From positions 111,432 through 175,431 of the forward strand of contig NZ_BSTX01000008.1 in NCBI RefSeq assembly GCF_030269765.1: a stretch of DNA of 64,000 nt. The letters run 5' to 3'. The position numbers and the translations under genes are program-made. The DNA is from Actinorhabdospora filicis (GTDB lineage Bacteria > Actinomycetota > Actinomycetes > Mycobacteriales > Micromonosporaceae). Position 1 is the first letter of the stretch. Each line of letters starts with the position of its first letter. Shown here one piece after another: positions 51,171 through 60,198 of this stretch. Under the pieces are notes generated by a model that made no database searches, had not been told where the DNA came from, and was given only the letters and a program-made list of their open reading frames with translations.

Positions 51171-51764
51171 TCAGTTCCCCTCTGAGACGGGATTCTCCGA
51201 CGGATCGTGCAGAAGCGTGGCCACCAGATCAGCGCGCGCCCGCGCCACCCGCGAGCGGATGGTGCCCACCGGCACCCCCTCCACCGCGGCCGCCTCAGCG
51301 TAGGGCAACCCGAGGACCTGGGTGAGGACGAACGCGGCGCGTCGCTCGTCGGGCAGCCGCCGCAGCAGGTCCCGGACGTCCACCGCGCCCGCCGGATCGG
51401 GCTCCCGCAGGCCCGGCTCGGCCCGCACGGCCACCGCCGCCGCCAGCTTCCGGCGGCGCACCACCGTCCGCAGATGATCGGCGCACACACGACGCGCGAT
51501 ACCCAGCAGCCACGTGCGCGCGGTGCTGCGCGCCTCGAAGGCCGGGAGCGAACGGAACGCCCGCAGGAACGTCTCCTGCGCGAGGTCGTCGGCGCTGCCC
51601 CGGTCGATGAGGGACGCGCACAACCGCCACACGTCCCGCTGCGTGGCGCGCACGAACGCCGCCTGCGCGACCGGATCGCCCGAACGCGCCGCCAGCGCCC
51701 ACGACGTCGCCTCGTCATCGGCGTCGGGGCGGGGGACCGCGGTGTCGGGAAGGCTCACAGACAC
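51171..51764 (-). CDS. SigC-like ECF sigma factor
   Basis: 197 residues from GTG 51764. Region 2 (AFVRATQRDVWRLCASLIDR, ADDLAQETFLRAFRSLPAFE) and region 4 (LPDERRAAFVLTQVLGLPYA, VEGVPVGTIRSRVARARADL) are complete, with a short linker as in ECF factors. GTG 51758 is also possible. Neighbours (anti-sigma, CopC-CopD fusion, YcnI, MauE, DsbA) match the SigC context linked to copper and cytochrome functions in other actinobacteria. Confidence 0.9.
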   Translation of the reverse strand: MSVSLPDTAVPRPDADDEATSWALAARSGDPVAQAAFVRATQRDVWRLCASLIDRGSADDLAQETFLRAFRSLPAFEARSTARTWLLGIARRVCADHLRTVVRRRKLAAAVAVRAEPGLREPDPAGAVDVRDLLRRLPDERRAAFVLTQVLGLPYAEAAAVEGVPVGTIRSRVARARADLVATLLHDPSENPVSEGN

Positions 51765-52363
51765 CGAGAGTACGGGGGTCGCGGGCGGAGCTGAAGACCG
51801 CTCACCCGGTGTCGTGGGGCGGAAGGGGACACGAGAGGGCGGAGAGACGAGGGGGACGCGCGCCGGGGTGCCGGTGACGTGGAGCTCAGGTGACCTGCCG
51901 GACGAGTGCGGCACCGACGTGCCCTCGCGAAGGCCGGCGAACCGGATTCACCCGCCGCCGGGACGACACGCCCGGAACCGGCACGTTCGGGGGAACGCGG
52001 GTGACGCGCGCCTCACCGGCGCGTGGATGAGGTCGCCGCCCGCGATCGCGTGGAGGGACGGAGACCGCCGCACTCCGCGCCGCCCGGGCCGCCACCACCC
52101 GCGCGGATTGACGGGCCCAACCCGGCGGCCACACCGAGTGGGCACTCCACCGCACGCGCTCACGCGGAGGAACGAGAGGCCGGTGCGGCAACACGGCGGC
52201 CGAGTGGGATTCACCCGTGACCACCCGCCGAGGTGACGCGAGGCCGTGTCCCACCCACGACCGCGCCCCTCGCCGAACCACCCCACCCGTGATCCCCACG
52301 ACACCCGCCCGACACCCCCTTCCCGCCGGGAACCAATCCCCGCCGCCGCCCGACTACACCAGC
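51765..52363. other. Divergent regulatory gap between sigma and anti-sigma genes
   Basis: About 600 bases, long for such a gap, and GC-rich. No gene is supported: an open frame from 52217 only adds low-complexity Pro/Thr sequence to the anti-sigma protein. Presumably holds two divergent promoters; I could not identify them. Confidence 0.5.
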
Positions 52364-53002
52364 GTGGACTGTGACACCGCGCGAGCCGCGCTATCGGCCA
52401 TCCTCGACGGCGAGACCCCCGGCGACCAGCACGAGGGTGACGCCGTCCACGAGCACCTCCTCACCTGCCCCGGCTGCGCCGCCTGGCACGCGCGCGCCCT
52501 CGAACTGCGCGAGGCCGCCCTCGCCTCTTCGGCGACCGAGCCCCCCGACCTCACCGAACGGGTCCTGTCCGCCGTCCGCGAGGACGGCCGCCGCCAGGAG
52601 GTCTACGCCGAATCACTCCTGGCCGGACGGCGGCGCATCCTGCGCATCGCCGTCGGCGTCGCCGCGGTCGTCCAGCTCGCCCTGGCCGTCCCCGCGCTGC
52701 TGACCGCCACCGGCATCACCGACTTCCAGGTCGTGCACACCAGCCGCGAGATGGCCTCCTTCGACATCGCCGTGGCCGTCGGCTTCCTCCTCGCCGCGCT
52801 GCGCCCGGAGCGGGCCAAGGCCTTCGTGCCCGTCGCCGTCGTGCTGGCCGTGTGCCTGCTGTTCAGCTCCTCCCTCGACGTCGCGCAGGGCATGCGCGCG
52901 CTCGCCGACGAGACCGGGCACATGGTCGCCTGCGTTCAGGCGGGCCTGCTGTGGCTGCTGGGGCGCACGGCGGTCCGTCCCCCGCGACCGGTGACGGCGT
53001 GA
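52364..53002 (+). CDS. Zinc-finger anti-sigma factor with four-helix membrane domain
   Basis: 212 residues from the GTG at 52364. The zf-HC2 module is Cys3, His31, Cys35, Cys38 (VHEHLLTCPGC), the H-x3-C-x2-C zinc site of anti-sigma factors. About four helices follow in the C-terminal half (about 95-205). It should sequester the divergently encoded SigC-like ECF factor until a signal, plausibly copper or redox, arrives. No ribosome-binding site precedes the GTG, so leaderless translation is likely. Its stop overlaps the CopC-CopD gene (GTGA). Confidence 0.85.
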   Translation: MDCDTARAALSAILDGETPGDQHEGDAVHEHLLTCPGCAAWHARALELREAALASSATEPPDLTERVLSAVREDGRRQEVYAESLLAGRRRILRIAVGVAAVVQLALAVPALLTATGITDFQVVHTSREMASFDIAVAVGFLLAALRPERAKAFVPVAVVLAVCLLFSSSLDVAQGMRALADETGHMVACVQAGLLWLLGRTAVRPPRPVTA

Positions 53003-54669
53003 GGACGCCCGGCGTGGCCCGGGTCGCGCGCGGCCTCGGCCTGCTCGCCGCCGTCCTGACCGGTCTCGTCACCGTCCTCCTCAGCTCGCAGGCGGCCTAC
53101 GCGCACGCCACCGTCGTGTCCACGAGTCCCACCGCCAACACCGTCCTGCCCACGCAGCCGGTGGAGGTCTCGGTCACCTTCAGCGAACCGGTCAGCCCCG
53201 TCAAGGCGCAGACCTGGGTCGTCGCGCCGGACGGGGCGCGCGCCAACAGCGGCGACGCCGCCGTCCGCGGCGCCACGATGACCCTGCCGCTGCGCCAGGG
53301 CCTGCCGAACGGCACGTACCTGGTCACCTACCGGGTGATCTCGGCCGACGGGCACCCCGTGCCCGGCGGCTTCACGTTCTCCATCGGCGCGCCCTCGGCG
53401 GCGGCACCGGCGCTGCCGGACGCGCCGGACGTGGACCCGGCCGTCGAGCTGCTCGTTCAGGTCAACCGGGGACTCGCCGTCGCCGGGCTCGCGCTGGCGC
53501 TGGGCCCGACGCTGCTGCTGATCGCGGCCTGGTCCGCGCCGCGCCGGGGCGTCCTGCGGCTGACCGCGACCGGCTTGAGCCTGGTCGCGGTCACCGCCAT
53601 GACCGGGCTGTACCTCCAGGCCCCCTACACCGTCGGGTCGGGGCTGTTCGGGGTCGGGCGCGGCGACATCGCCGAGGTCGTCTCCAGTCGCTTCGGCATC
53701 GCGATGCTGCTGCGGATGCTCACCGTGCTGGCCGCGCTGCCGATCCTGCTGTTCGCGCTGCGCCGGGACGCCCGCAAGAGCGACAAGTGGTGCCTGGGTG
53801 TCCTGGGCCTGGCGTGCGTGGCCAGCTGGCCGCTCGCCGGGCACGCCACGACGTCCCCCATGCCGCCCCTGACCGTCCTCACCGACACCGTCCACGTCGG
53901 CGCGGGGGCGATCTGGGTCGGCGGGCTGGCCGCGCTCGTCGGTTTCCTCGTGCGGCCCTCGCGGGCGGAGGAGGCCGCGCGGTTCCTGCCGGTGTGGTCG
54001 GCGTGGGCCACGCGGCTGGTCATCGCGCTGGCGGTGGCGGGGGTCGCGCAGGCGCTCATCGAGATCGGGCAGCCCGCCGCGCTGTTCTCCACGACCTACG
54101 GGCGTCTCGTCGTGGTCAAGGCCGCGCTGTTCGCGCTGGTCCTGGGCACGGCCGCGATCGCCCGCGCGATGCTGCGCAAACGCGTCCCCGACGAGCCGCT
54201 GGACGAGCGGGAGACGCGCGGCCTGCGGGGCGTCATCGCCGCCGAGCTGGTCATCGCGGCCGTCATCATCGCCGTCACCGCCGTCCTGGTGCAGACCACG
54301 CCCGCGCGCGTTGCCTACACCGAGCAGCAGCAGGAGACGGCCGGGCCGGTGTCCAAGCGCCTCAGCTCGAACTACTTCCAGCTCCAGCTGGAGATCGACC
54401 CGGGCCGCGTCGGCGCCAACACCATGCACCTGTACGCCTTCGCGCCCGACGGCACCACGGAGATCGACCCGCTCGAATGGAAGATCACCATGTCGCTGCC
54501 CTCGCAGAACCTCGCGGCCGTGCCCGTCGACAAGATCCTCGAACTGTCCCCCAACCACGTGACCGCCGACTTCACGGTGCCCACCGCCGGGGACTGGTCC
54601 TTCAGCCTGACCCTGCGCACGGGGCGCACGGAGCAGGCGACCGTCACCCAAACGATCACGATTCGTTAG
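52999..54669 (+). CDS. CopC-CopD fusion (YcnJ-like) copper protein
   Basis: 556 residues. Signal helix ending AAYA, then mature AHATVVSTSPTANTV, a CopC domain whose copper ligands are the N-terminal His and the second His in SADGHPVPG. An eight-helix CopD domain (about 150-430) and a C-terminal beta domain (about 445-556; SSNYFQLQLEIDPGRVGANT) follow. It moves or binds copper in the envelope. Translationally coupled to the anti-sigma gene by GTGA. Confidence 0.92.
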   Translation: MRTPGVARVARGLGLLAAVLTGLVTVLLSSQAAYAHATVVSTSPTANTVLPTQPVEVSVTFSEPVSPVKAQTWVVAPDGARANSGDAAVRGATMTLPLRQGLPNGTYLVTYRVISADGHPVPGGFTFSIGAPSAAAPALPDAPDVDPAVELLVQVNRGLAVAGLALALGPTLLLIAAWSAPRRGVLRLTATGLSLVAVTAMTGLYLQAPYTVGSGLFGVGRGDIAEVVSSRFGIAMLLRMLTVLAALPILLFALRRDARKSDKWCLGVLGLACVASWPLAGHATTSPMPPLTVLTDTVHVGAGAIWVGGLAALVGFLVRPSRAEEAARFLPVWSAWATRLVIALAVAGVAQALIEIGQPAALFSTTYGRLVVVKAALFALVLGTAAIARAMLRKRVPDEPLDERETRGLRGVIAAELVIAAVIIAVTAVLVQTTPARVAYTEQQQETAGPVSKRLSSNYFQLQLEIDPGRVGANTMHLYAFAPDGTTEIDPLEWKITMSLPSQNLAAVPVDKILELSPNHVTADFTVPTAGDWSFSLTLRTGRTEQATVTQTITIR

Positions 54670-54688
54670 AACCCACAAGGAGAACCCC

Positions 54689-55402
54689 ATGCGCGTCCTC
54701 AAACGCCTCACCGCCGTCGCCGGGCTCGCGCTCATCGGCGTCCTGACGATGGCGGGCGCGGCCTCGGCACACGTGACCATCAACCCAGGCCAGGTGCAGG
54801 CGGGCTCGTACGCGCGTGTCGACCTGCGCGTCCCGAATGAGAGCGACACGGCCAGCACCGTCAAGATCGAGCTGACCCTGCCCGAGCAGTACCCGTTCGC
54901 CTCGGTCCGCACCACCCCGATCGCGGGCTGGAAGGTCGAGACGGCCAAGCGCACCCTCACCACGCCCCTGGACGTGCACGGCCGCCAGATCACCGAGGCC
55001 GTCTCGACGGTGACGTGGACGGCCGAGAACGCCGCCGCGGGCGTCCAGCCGGGCCAGTTCGTGGAGTTCGGGCTGTCCCTGGGCCCGGTGCCCGACGTGG
55101 CCGGCAGCACCCTGATCTTCAAGGCGATCCAGACCTACTCCGACGGTGAGGAGGCGGCGTGGATCGCCGACCCGCCCGCCGCCGGCGCCGAGGAGCCGGA
55201 GAACCCCGCCCCCGCGCTGAAGGTGGTCGCCGGAAGCGGCGACGAGCACGCCGACCAGCCGAGCGCCACGGCCCCGGAGGCCAAGGACGCCGACGAGAAC
55301 GACACCGTCTCGCTGGTCATCGCCAGCGTGGCGGGCGTCCTGGCCATCGCGGCCATTACCCTCGCGGTCGCGGCCTTCCGCAGCGCGCGGGCGCCCAAGT
55401 AG
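54689..55402 (+). CDS. YcnI/DUF1775 copper-binding membrane protein
   Basis: 237 residues. Signal peptide ending ASA, mature start HVTINPGQVQAGSYARVDLR: the N-terminal His is the copper ligand of YcnI proteins. The beta sandwich covers about 28-160 with TTPIAGWKVET carrying the conserved Trp, an Ala/Pro/Glu linker follows and a C-terminal helix anchors it (about 210-230). It lies 19 bases after the CopC-CopD gene, as ycnI-ycnJ do in Bacillus. Confidence 0.93.
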   Translation: MRVLKRLTAVAGLALIGVLTMAGAASAHVTINPGQVQAGSYARVDLRVPNESDTASTVKIELTLPEQYPFASVRTTPIAGWKVETAKRTLTTPLDVHGRQITEAVSTVTWTAENAAAGVQPGQFVEFGLSLGPVPDVAGSTLIFKAIQTYSDGEEAAWIADPPAAGAEEPENPAPALKVVAGSGDEHADQPSATAPEAKDADENDTVSLVIASVAGVLAIAAITLAVAAFRSARAPK

Positions 55403-55429
55403 CCCGGTCCAAGTAGCCCGGATGCGCCG

Positions 55430-55460
55430 AAGGGCCGCCCACCGATGGTGAGCGGCCCTT
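55430..55460 (+). terminator. Stem-loop after ycnI-like gene
   Basis: 9-bp stem (55430-55438 with 55452-55460), 13-base loop. It lies 27 bases after the ycnI-like stop and 16 bases before the convergent gene's stop, so it may act on both. Confidence 0.65.
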
Positions 55461-55476
55461 CCGCCGTATTCGCGGG

Positions 55477-55869
55477 CTATTCGATGCCCAGGGCCTCGCG
55501 GACCGGCGCCGACATCAGCACCAGCACGCTCAGCAGCCCCAGGGCCAGCACCGGGACACCCCAGCCGGGGTGCCCGCCCTTGATCATGAAGTACCCGATG
55601 GGCAGCAGCATCAGCTGCAGGAAGATCGTGGCGTTGCGGGCCCACGACTTGCGCTTGGCGAGGGTCCAGGCGAAGACGCCCAGCAGGACCGCCAGGACGA
55701 TCCAGACGACGCCCTCGGTGATCGCCGCGCCATAGGAGAACGCCTGGCCGTCGGCGGCGGCGGTGAGGGTGAAGGACCCGTAGGTCACCAGTCCCGCCGC
55801 CTCCAGGACGAGCGCGGCGATGACGGCTTTCAAGGTGATGGGCAGCACGGCCCGAGGTGAACCGGTCAC
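55477..55869 (-). CDS. Hypothetical four-helix membrane protein
   Basis: 130 residues from the GTG at 55869: VIAALVLEAAGLVTYGSFTL and three further helices with short loops, ending PVREALGIE. Small actinobacterial membrane protein of unknown function. Frames reaching upstream to 56613 overlap the kinase gene and are shadows. Divergent from the diacylglycerol kinase gene (33-bp gap). Confidence 0.75.
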   Translation of the reverse strand: MTGSPRAVLPITLKAVIAALVLEAAGLVTYGSFTLTAAADGQAFSYGAAITEGVVWIVLAVLLGVFAWTLAKRKSWARNATIFLQLMLLPIGYFMIKGGHPGWGVPVLALGLLSVLVLMSAPVREALGIE

Positions 55870-55902
55870 GGGCCCAAGGCTAACCCCCGTACAGTCCAGG
55901 CC

Positions 55903-56829
55903 ATGCGCGCCGTCCTCGTCGTCAACCCGAAAGCGACCACGACCACCGAGCGCGGCCGGGACGTCCTCGTCCGCGCGCTGCGCAGCGAGGTCGATCTGAC
56001 GGTCGAGTACACCAAGCGTCGCGGCCACGCCGCCGACATCGCCACCGAGGCCGCACAGGACGGCGCCGACGTCGTCGTCACCCTCGGCGGGGACGGCACC
56101 GTCAACGAGGTCGTGAACGGGCTCCTCGCCGAGGGCCGCACCGCCGATGACGCGCCCGCGCTGGCCGTCGTCCCGGGCGGTTCGACGAACGTCTTCGCGC
56201 GTGCGCTCGGACTGCCGCGCGACTGGGCCGAAGGCACCGGCGTGATTCTGGAGGCCTTGCGCGACAAGCGATACCGGCGGATCGGACTCGGCACCGCCGA
56301 TGGCCGCTTCTTCACCTTCTGCGCCGGACTCGGACTCGACGCGGCGGTGATCCGAAGAGTTGAGCGAGCCCGTGTCAAGGGCAGTACGGCCACGCCCGGG
56401 CTGTATCTGAAGTCGCTCATGGGACAGTTCCTCGTCGGCTCCGACCGGCGTCATCCCGTCGTCACGCTTGAGCGTCCGGGGGAGTCGGGGAAAACGAATC
56501 TGGCGATGGCGATCGTGCAGAACACCGCACCGTGGACTTATATCGGCGGGCGCGCGATCAACCCCAATCCGAAGGCGTCCTTCGATACGGGACTCGACGT
56601 CATGGGCCTGCACGCCCTCACCACGCCCGCCACTGTGCGTACCGCGTCACAGCTTCTATTCGGCGGTTCGGGACCACACGGCAAGCAGGTCGTCACACTG
56701 CATGATCTGGGCGACTTCACATTGCGCAGTGAGCGCCCGCAACCGTTCCAGTTGGACGGCGACTACGTAGGGGAGCGGGACGTCGTGCACTTCCGGTCGA
56801 TTCCGGGAGCACTCAAAGTTCTGACGTGA
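55903..56829 (+). CDS. Diacylglycerol/lipid kinase family protein
   Basis: 308 residues. VLVVNPKATTTT at the N-terminus, VTLGGDGTVNEVVNGL with the catalytic GGDGT at 62-66, and AVVPGGSTNVFARALGLP with the nucleotide loop. The C-terminal beta sandwich is complete. It phosphorylates diacylglycerol or a related lipid. The codon usage shifts slightly toward lower GC in the last third, but remains coding. Confidence 0.92.
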   Translation: MRAVLVVNPKATTTTERGRDVLVRALRSEVDLTVEYTKRRGHAADIATEAAQDGADVVVTLGGDGTVNEVVNGLLAEGRTADDAPALAVVPGGSTNVFARALGLPRDWAEGTGVILEALRDKRYRRIGLGTADGRFFTFCAGLGLDAAVIRRVERARVKGSTATPGLYLKSLMGQFLVGSDRRHPVVTLERPGESGKTNLAMAIVQNTAPWTYIGGRAINPNPKASFDTGLDVMGLHALTTPATVRTASQLLFGGSGPHGKQVVTLHDLGDFTLRSERPQPFQLDGDYVGERDVVHFRSIPGALKVLT

Positions 56830-57127
56830 TGTTCGGCGGAATGGCCCACATTCGGCGGCTAAACGTACTAGGTTTGTAAGAGGCCGCCGTACCGGCGTGT
56901 GGAACGGCCCTGTGAAGCTTGGGTAAATTCGGGCATAAGCCCCGTGAGGTTGCTCACGCGGCCCAAGTTTCCTGGAGTTTCCCCCTTGACTTTGCGCGAG
57001 TTCGTGAAAGCATTCACAAGGTCGCTCGGTACGAGGCCGCGCCCGTCGCGCGCACGATGCCACGTACGCGCCATATGACGTTGAGTCGTTGCAAGATCCA
57101 TTACTCAGATCAAGGAGAGTTGCACTC

Positions 57128-57385
57128 ATGGACTGGCGCCACCACGCCATCTGCCGGGACGAAGACCCGGAGCTGTTCTTCCCGATCGGTACCACGGGGC
57201 CGGCTCTGCTCCAGGTCGAGCAGGCCAAGCAGGTCTGCCGTCGTTGCCCTGTCACCGAGGACTGCCTCAAGTGGGCCCTCGCGTCGGGCCAAGACGCCGG
57301 AGTCTGGGGTGGAATGAGTGAGGACGAACGCCGCGCGCTGAAGCGCCGGGGCGGTGTTCGGACCCTGTCCGCCGAGGCCGTCTGA
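57128..57385 (+). CDS. whiB1: WhiB1/WblE-like iron-sulfur regulator
   Basis: 85 residues starting MDWRHHAICRDEDPELFFPI. Iron-sulfur ligands Cys9, 37, 40, 46 (CRRCPVTEDC) and GVWGGMSEDERR at 58-69, the WhiB1 subgroup signature; no AT-hook. AAGGAG lies 10 bases upstream. WhiB1 is an essential, NO-responsive regulator in mycobacteria. The gap upstream (56830-57127) is 298 bases and probably holds its promoter; TTGACT-like stretches occur near 56985 but no clear -10. Confidence 0.94.
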   Translation: MDWRHHAICRDEDPELFFPIGTTGPALLQVEQAKQVCRRCPVTEDCLKWALASGQDAGVWGGMSEDERRALKRRGGVRTLSAEAV

Positions 57386-57420
57386 CGGAACTGTTCCGCA
57401 GACTTCCCAGCCATTCCAGT

Positions 57421-57455
57421 CATCCCCTCGTCCTGTTCCCCGGGACGAGGGGATG
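57421..57455 (+). terminator. Terminator after whiB1
   Basis: Perfect 13-bp stem (57421-57433 with 57443-57455), 36 bases after the whiB1 stop. GC-rich arm, no long U-run. Confidence 0.75.
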
Positions 57456-57589
57456 ACTGTATTCACAGCCGTCTCCCAGACCGCCCACGGTTTCCCGGAC
57501 GAGTACTCCATGTCGCTCACTGTAGGGGACGCGTGTGACAAGAACTTCGGCCGGGATGGCCGTACGGTGGCCCCCATGTGAAGCGATCC

Positions 57590-57894
57590 ACGTCACCGCA
57601 GGTGAGAGGCGGTGGTGTGGCGATGGCGACACCCGGCCCGCCGTCGCGGGGACGCGATGGGGCCCACCCGGTCCCCGCTTAAGCGTTCCGGTGACACCGG
57701 GGTGACGGATTCCGGCAATCCATGGCGAATCGGGATCCCGCGGCCGGATCGGGCCGCCGATTCGAGGGGGGACCGCCACCGGTGTGTTTCAGCGTTCCGG
57801 CGACGCCCGGATGACCGACTTCCGGCGCTCCGGGACCGGTCCGCCGCGATTCGCGGATTGCCCGCCGCCGGTCCGGTTCAGCGTTCCGGTGACG
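57590..57894. repeat. Intergenic triplicated motif
   Basis: No gene seen. GCGTTCCGGTGAC or its one-base variant occurs at about 57683, 57792 and 57881, inside longer imperfect repeat units of about 90-110 bases. Function unknown. Confidence 0.55.
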
Positions 57895-58290
57895 CTAGGC
57901 CGGACGCGTCTTCACCAGCGTGATCGTCGTCCCCGAGGCCGACTGCTCGGCCCGCACCGTCCCGGTGAGCGCGTTCAGGACGCGCCAGGGGATCGTGTCG
58001 TGCCCCAGCAGCGGACCGTCGCCGGGCACCGAGACCGCGACGCGCACCTCATCGTCGGTGACCTCGAAGCGGCAGGTGAGTTCGGCGTCGGGCGCGTGGC
58101 GGCGGGTGCCCGCGATGAGCATCGCGGCGGCCTCGTCCACGGCGATGCGCAGGTCCTCGATCTCGCCGAGGGAGAACTGGAGGCGGGTGGCCAGACCGGC
58201 CGCGGCGGTGCGCAGGACCGCCAGGTATGCGGGGTCGACGGGAACCTGGACCTCGATGACCTCGATCCCGAGGACGTCTGCGTCGTTCAT
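57895..58290 (-). CDS. Anti-sigma regulatory kinase-like ATPase (RsbW type)
   Basis: 131 residues of the HATPase (GHKL) fold. LRTAAAGLATRLQFSLGEIE, DLRIAVDEAAAMLIAG is the N-box helix and DDEVRVAVSVPGDGP the G1-like segment. Small RsbW-type proteins bind and inactivate SigB/SigF-type sigma factors by phosphorylation-dependent partner switching. No sigma or anti-anti-sigma gene is adjacent. Confidence 0.9.
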   Translation of the reverse strand: MNDADVLGIEVIEVQVPVDPAYLAVLRTAAAGLATRLQFSLGEIEDLRIAVDEAAAMLIAGTRRHAPDAELTCRFEVTDDEVRVAVSVPGDGPLLGHDTIPWRVLNALTGTVRAEQSASGTTITLVKTRPA

Positions 58291-58391
58291 GTGCCTCCCT
58301 CTCGTTCCCGGCCGGTGCGATCCGGCGGAAGCGGCGTCCCCACCGCAGCATCCTCCCCCATCGGTGTGTCGCGCGGGCGCCGGAACCGAAG

Positions 58392-58427
58392 CGCCCGCAG
58401 CCGCGCCTCCCGGCGCGGCTGCGGGCG
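58392..58427 (-). terminator. Terminator of sodN (minus)
   Basis: Perfect 16-bp stem (58392-58407 with 58412-58427) with a 4-base loop, 17 bases past the sodN stop on the minus strand. No U-run. Confidence 0.75.
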
Positions 58428-58444
58428 GTCGCGCGACCGCGGGC

Positions 58445-58858
58445 TCAGCCCTGCTTGGTCTCCCAGAAGACCTTGGCGATCTCGTCGATCTTGGCCAGCA
58501 GCTTGTCGGCGACCTCGGGGTCGGCCGACCCCTTCGCGCCCGACGCGCCGGCGAGCTTCGTCGCCTCGTTGATCAGCTGGTGCAGCTGCGGGTAGGCCTC
58601 GAAGTGGGGAGGCTTGAAGTAGTCCGTCCACAGTACCCAGAGGTGGTGCTTGACCAGCTCCGAGCGCTGCTCCTTGATGATCAGCGCGCGCGTGCGGAAC
58701 TCCGGGTCCTCATTGGCCTGGTACTTCTCGCAGATCGCCTTGACCGACTCGGCCTCGATGCGGGCCTGCGCGGGGTCGTAGACGCCGCAGGGCAGGTCGC
58801 AGTGCGCGGACGCCGTGGTACTCGGCGTGATCGCCGAGAGCAGGCGGTTGAACAGCAT
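58445..58858 (-). CDS. sodN: Nickel superoxide dismutase
   Basis: 137 residues. An 18-residue propeptide (MLFNRLLSAITPSTTASA) precedes His19-Cys20-Asp-Leu-Pro-Cys24, the nickel hook: after cleavage His1, Cys2 and Cys6 ligate nickel. VYDPAQARIEAESVKAICEK, DPEFRTRALIIKEQRSEL and WTDYFKPPHFEAYPQLHQL are the family core. Cytoplasmic homohexamer that dismutates superoxide. No sodX-type S26 protease lies beside it, which is unusual; a candidate S26 peptidase is at 4358-4762. ATG 58858 fixes the normal leader length. Confidence 0.97.
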   Translation of the reverse strand: MLFNRLLSAITPSTTASAHCDLPCGVYDPAQARIEAESVKAICEKYQANEDPEFRTRALIIKEQRSELVKHHLWVLWTDYFKPPHFEAYPQLHQLINEATKLAGASGAKGSADPEVADKLLAKIDEIAKVFWETKQG

Positions 58859-59031
58859 GGGGATCCTCCAGCAGGTAAGTGATCGTCCACGGGCGACCTT
58901 ACTCGGGGGGCCGCCGCAGGGGCGCGGGACCCGGGAACGCGGCATGGGATGCCGGACTCCCGTACTCCTGCCTCCTGGGACGCCCAGCTCGCCTCACGGC
59001 CGTTCCCGCGTCAGACGGTTAATGTCGGTGG

Positions 59032-60180
59032 GTGCCAGATCCGCAGCATGACGCCATATTCGCCGCCCATCGCGGTGGCAAACTCCAGATGTCCTCCAAG
59101 GTCCCGCTGGCCACGAAGGAGGATCTCTCGATCGCCTACACCCCCGGCGTGGCCGAGGTCTGCCGCGCCATCGCCGACGACGAGTCGCTGGCCGCCGAGT
59201 ACACCTGGACGTCCAATCTGGTCGCCGTGGTGACCGACGGGACCGCCGTCCTCGGCCTGGGCGACATCGGGCCGCGCGCGGCCCTGCCGGTGATGGAGGG
59301 CAAGGCCGCGCTGTTCAAGGAGTTCGCGGGGGTCGACTCGATCCCGATCTGCCTGGACTCCACCGATCCCGACGAGATCGTGGAGACCGTGGCGCGGCTG
59401 GCGCCGTCCTTCGGCGGGATCAACCTGGAGGACATCTCCGCGCCGCGCTGCTTCGAGATCGAGCGCCGCCTGGAGGAACGCCTCCCGATCCCGGTCTTCC
59501 ACGACGACCAGCACGGCACGGCCATCGTCACCCTCGCCGCCCTGCGCAACGCCGCCCGCGTCACCGACCGCAAATTCGGCGACCTGCGCGTGGTCGTGAT
59601 GGGCGCCGGCGCCGCCGGTGTGGCCATCACCAAGGCCCTGCACGCCGCCGGTGTCGGCGAGCTCGTCGTGTGCGACTCGCGCGGCATCGTCCACGCCGGA
59701 CGCGATGACCTGAACCCGGTGAAGCGCGAACTGGTGGAGTTCACCAACCCGCGCGGCCTGACCGGTGACATCGCCGAGGCCCTGCGCGGCGCGCAGGTGC
59801 TGATCGGGGTGTCCGGCGGTTCCATCGAGGAGGCGGCGCTGGCGGGCCTGGGGCCCGACGCGATCATCTTCGCGCTGGCCAACCCGACGCCGGAGGTGCA
59901 CCCGGAGGTCGCGGCGAAGTACGCGGCGGTGGTGGCCACCGGCCGCAGCGACTTCCCGAACCAGATCAACAACGTGCTGGCGTTCCCGGGCATCTTCCGG
60001 GGCGCGCTGGACGCGCGGGCCACCCACATCACCGAGGCGATGAAGCTGGCGGCGGCCGAGGCGATCGCCGACCGGGTGGGCGAGGACCTGTCCGCCGGGT
60101 GCGTCGTCCCGAGCCCGCTGGACCCGACGGTCGCGCCCGCCGTGGCCGCCGCGGTGAAGGCGGCCTGGGAGTCGCGCTGA
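59032..60180 (+). CDS. Malic enzyme (NAD(P)-dependent)
   Basis: 382 residues, GTG start. GVDSIPICLDSTDPDEIVET, NLEDISAPRCFEIERRL, VFHDDQHGTAIVTLAALRNA with the metal-binding Asp pair, and the Rossmann motif VVVMGAGAAGVAI. Oxidatively decarboxylates malate to pyruvate, making NAD(P)H. Short bacterial form, no phosphotransacetylase domain. Standing alone; the sodN gene is divergent. Confidence 0.95.
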   Translation: MPDPQHDAIFAAHRGGKLQMSSKVPLATKEDLSIAYTPGVAEVCRAIADDESLAAEYTWTSNLVAVVTDGTAVLGLGDIGPRAALPVMEGKAALFKEFAGVDSIPICLDSTDPDEIVETVARLAPSFGGINLEDISAPRCFEIERRLEERLPIPVFHDDQHGTAIVTLAALRNAARVTDRKFGDLRVVVMGAGAAGVAITKALHAAGVGELVVCDSRGIVHAGRDDLNPVKRELVEFTNPRGLTGDIAEALRGAQVLIGVSGGSIEEAALAGLGPDAIIFALANPTPEVHPEVAAKYAAVVATGRSDFPNQINNVLAFPGIFRGALDARATHITEAMKLAAAEAIADRVGEDLSAGCVVPSPLDPTVAPAVAAAVKAAWESR

Positions 60181-60198
60181 ACCCGTGCCGTGGCGGGG

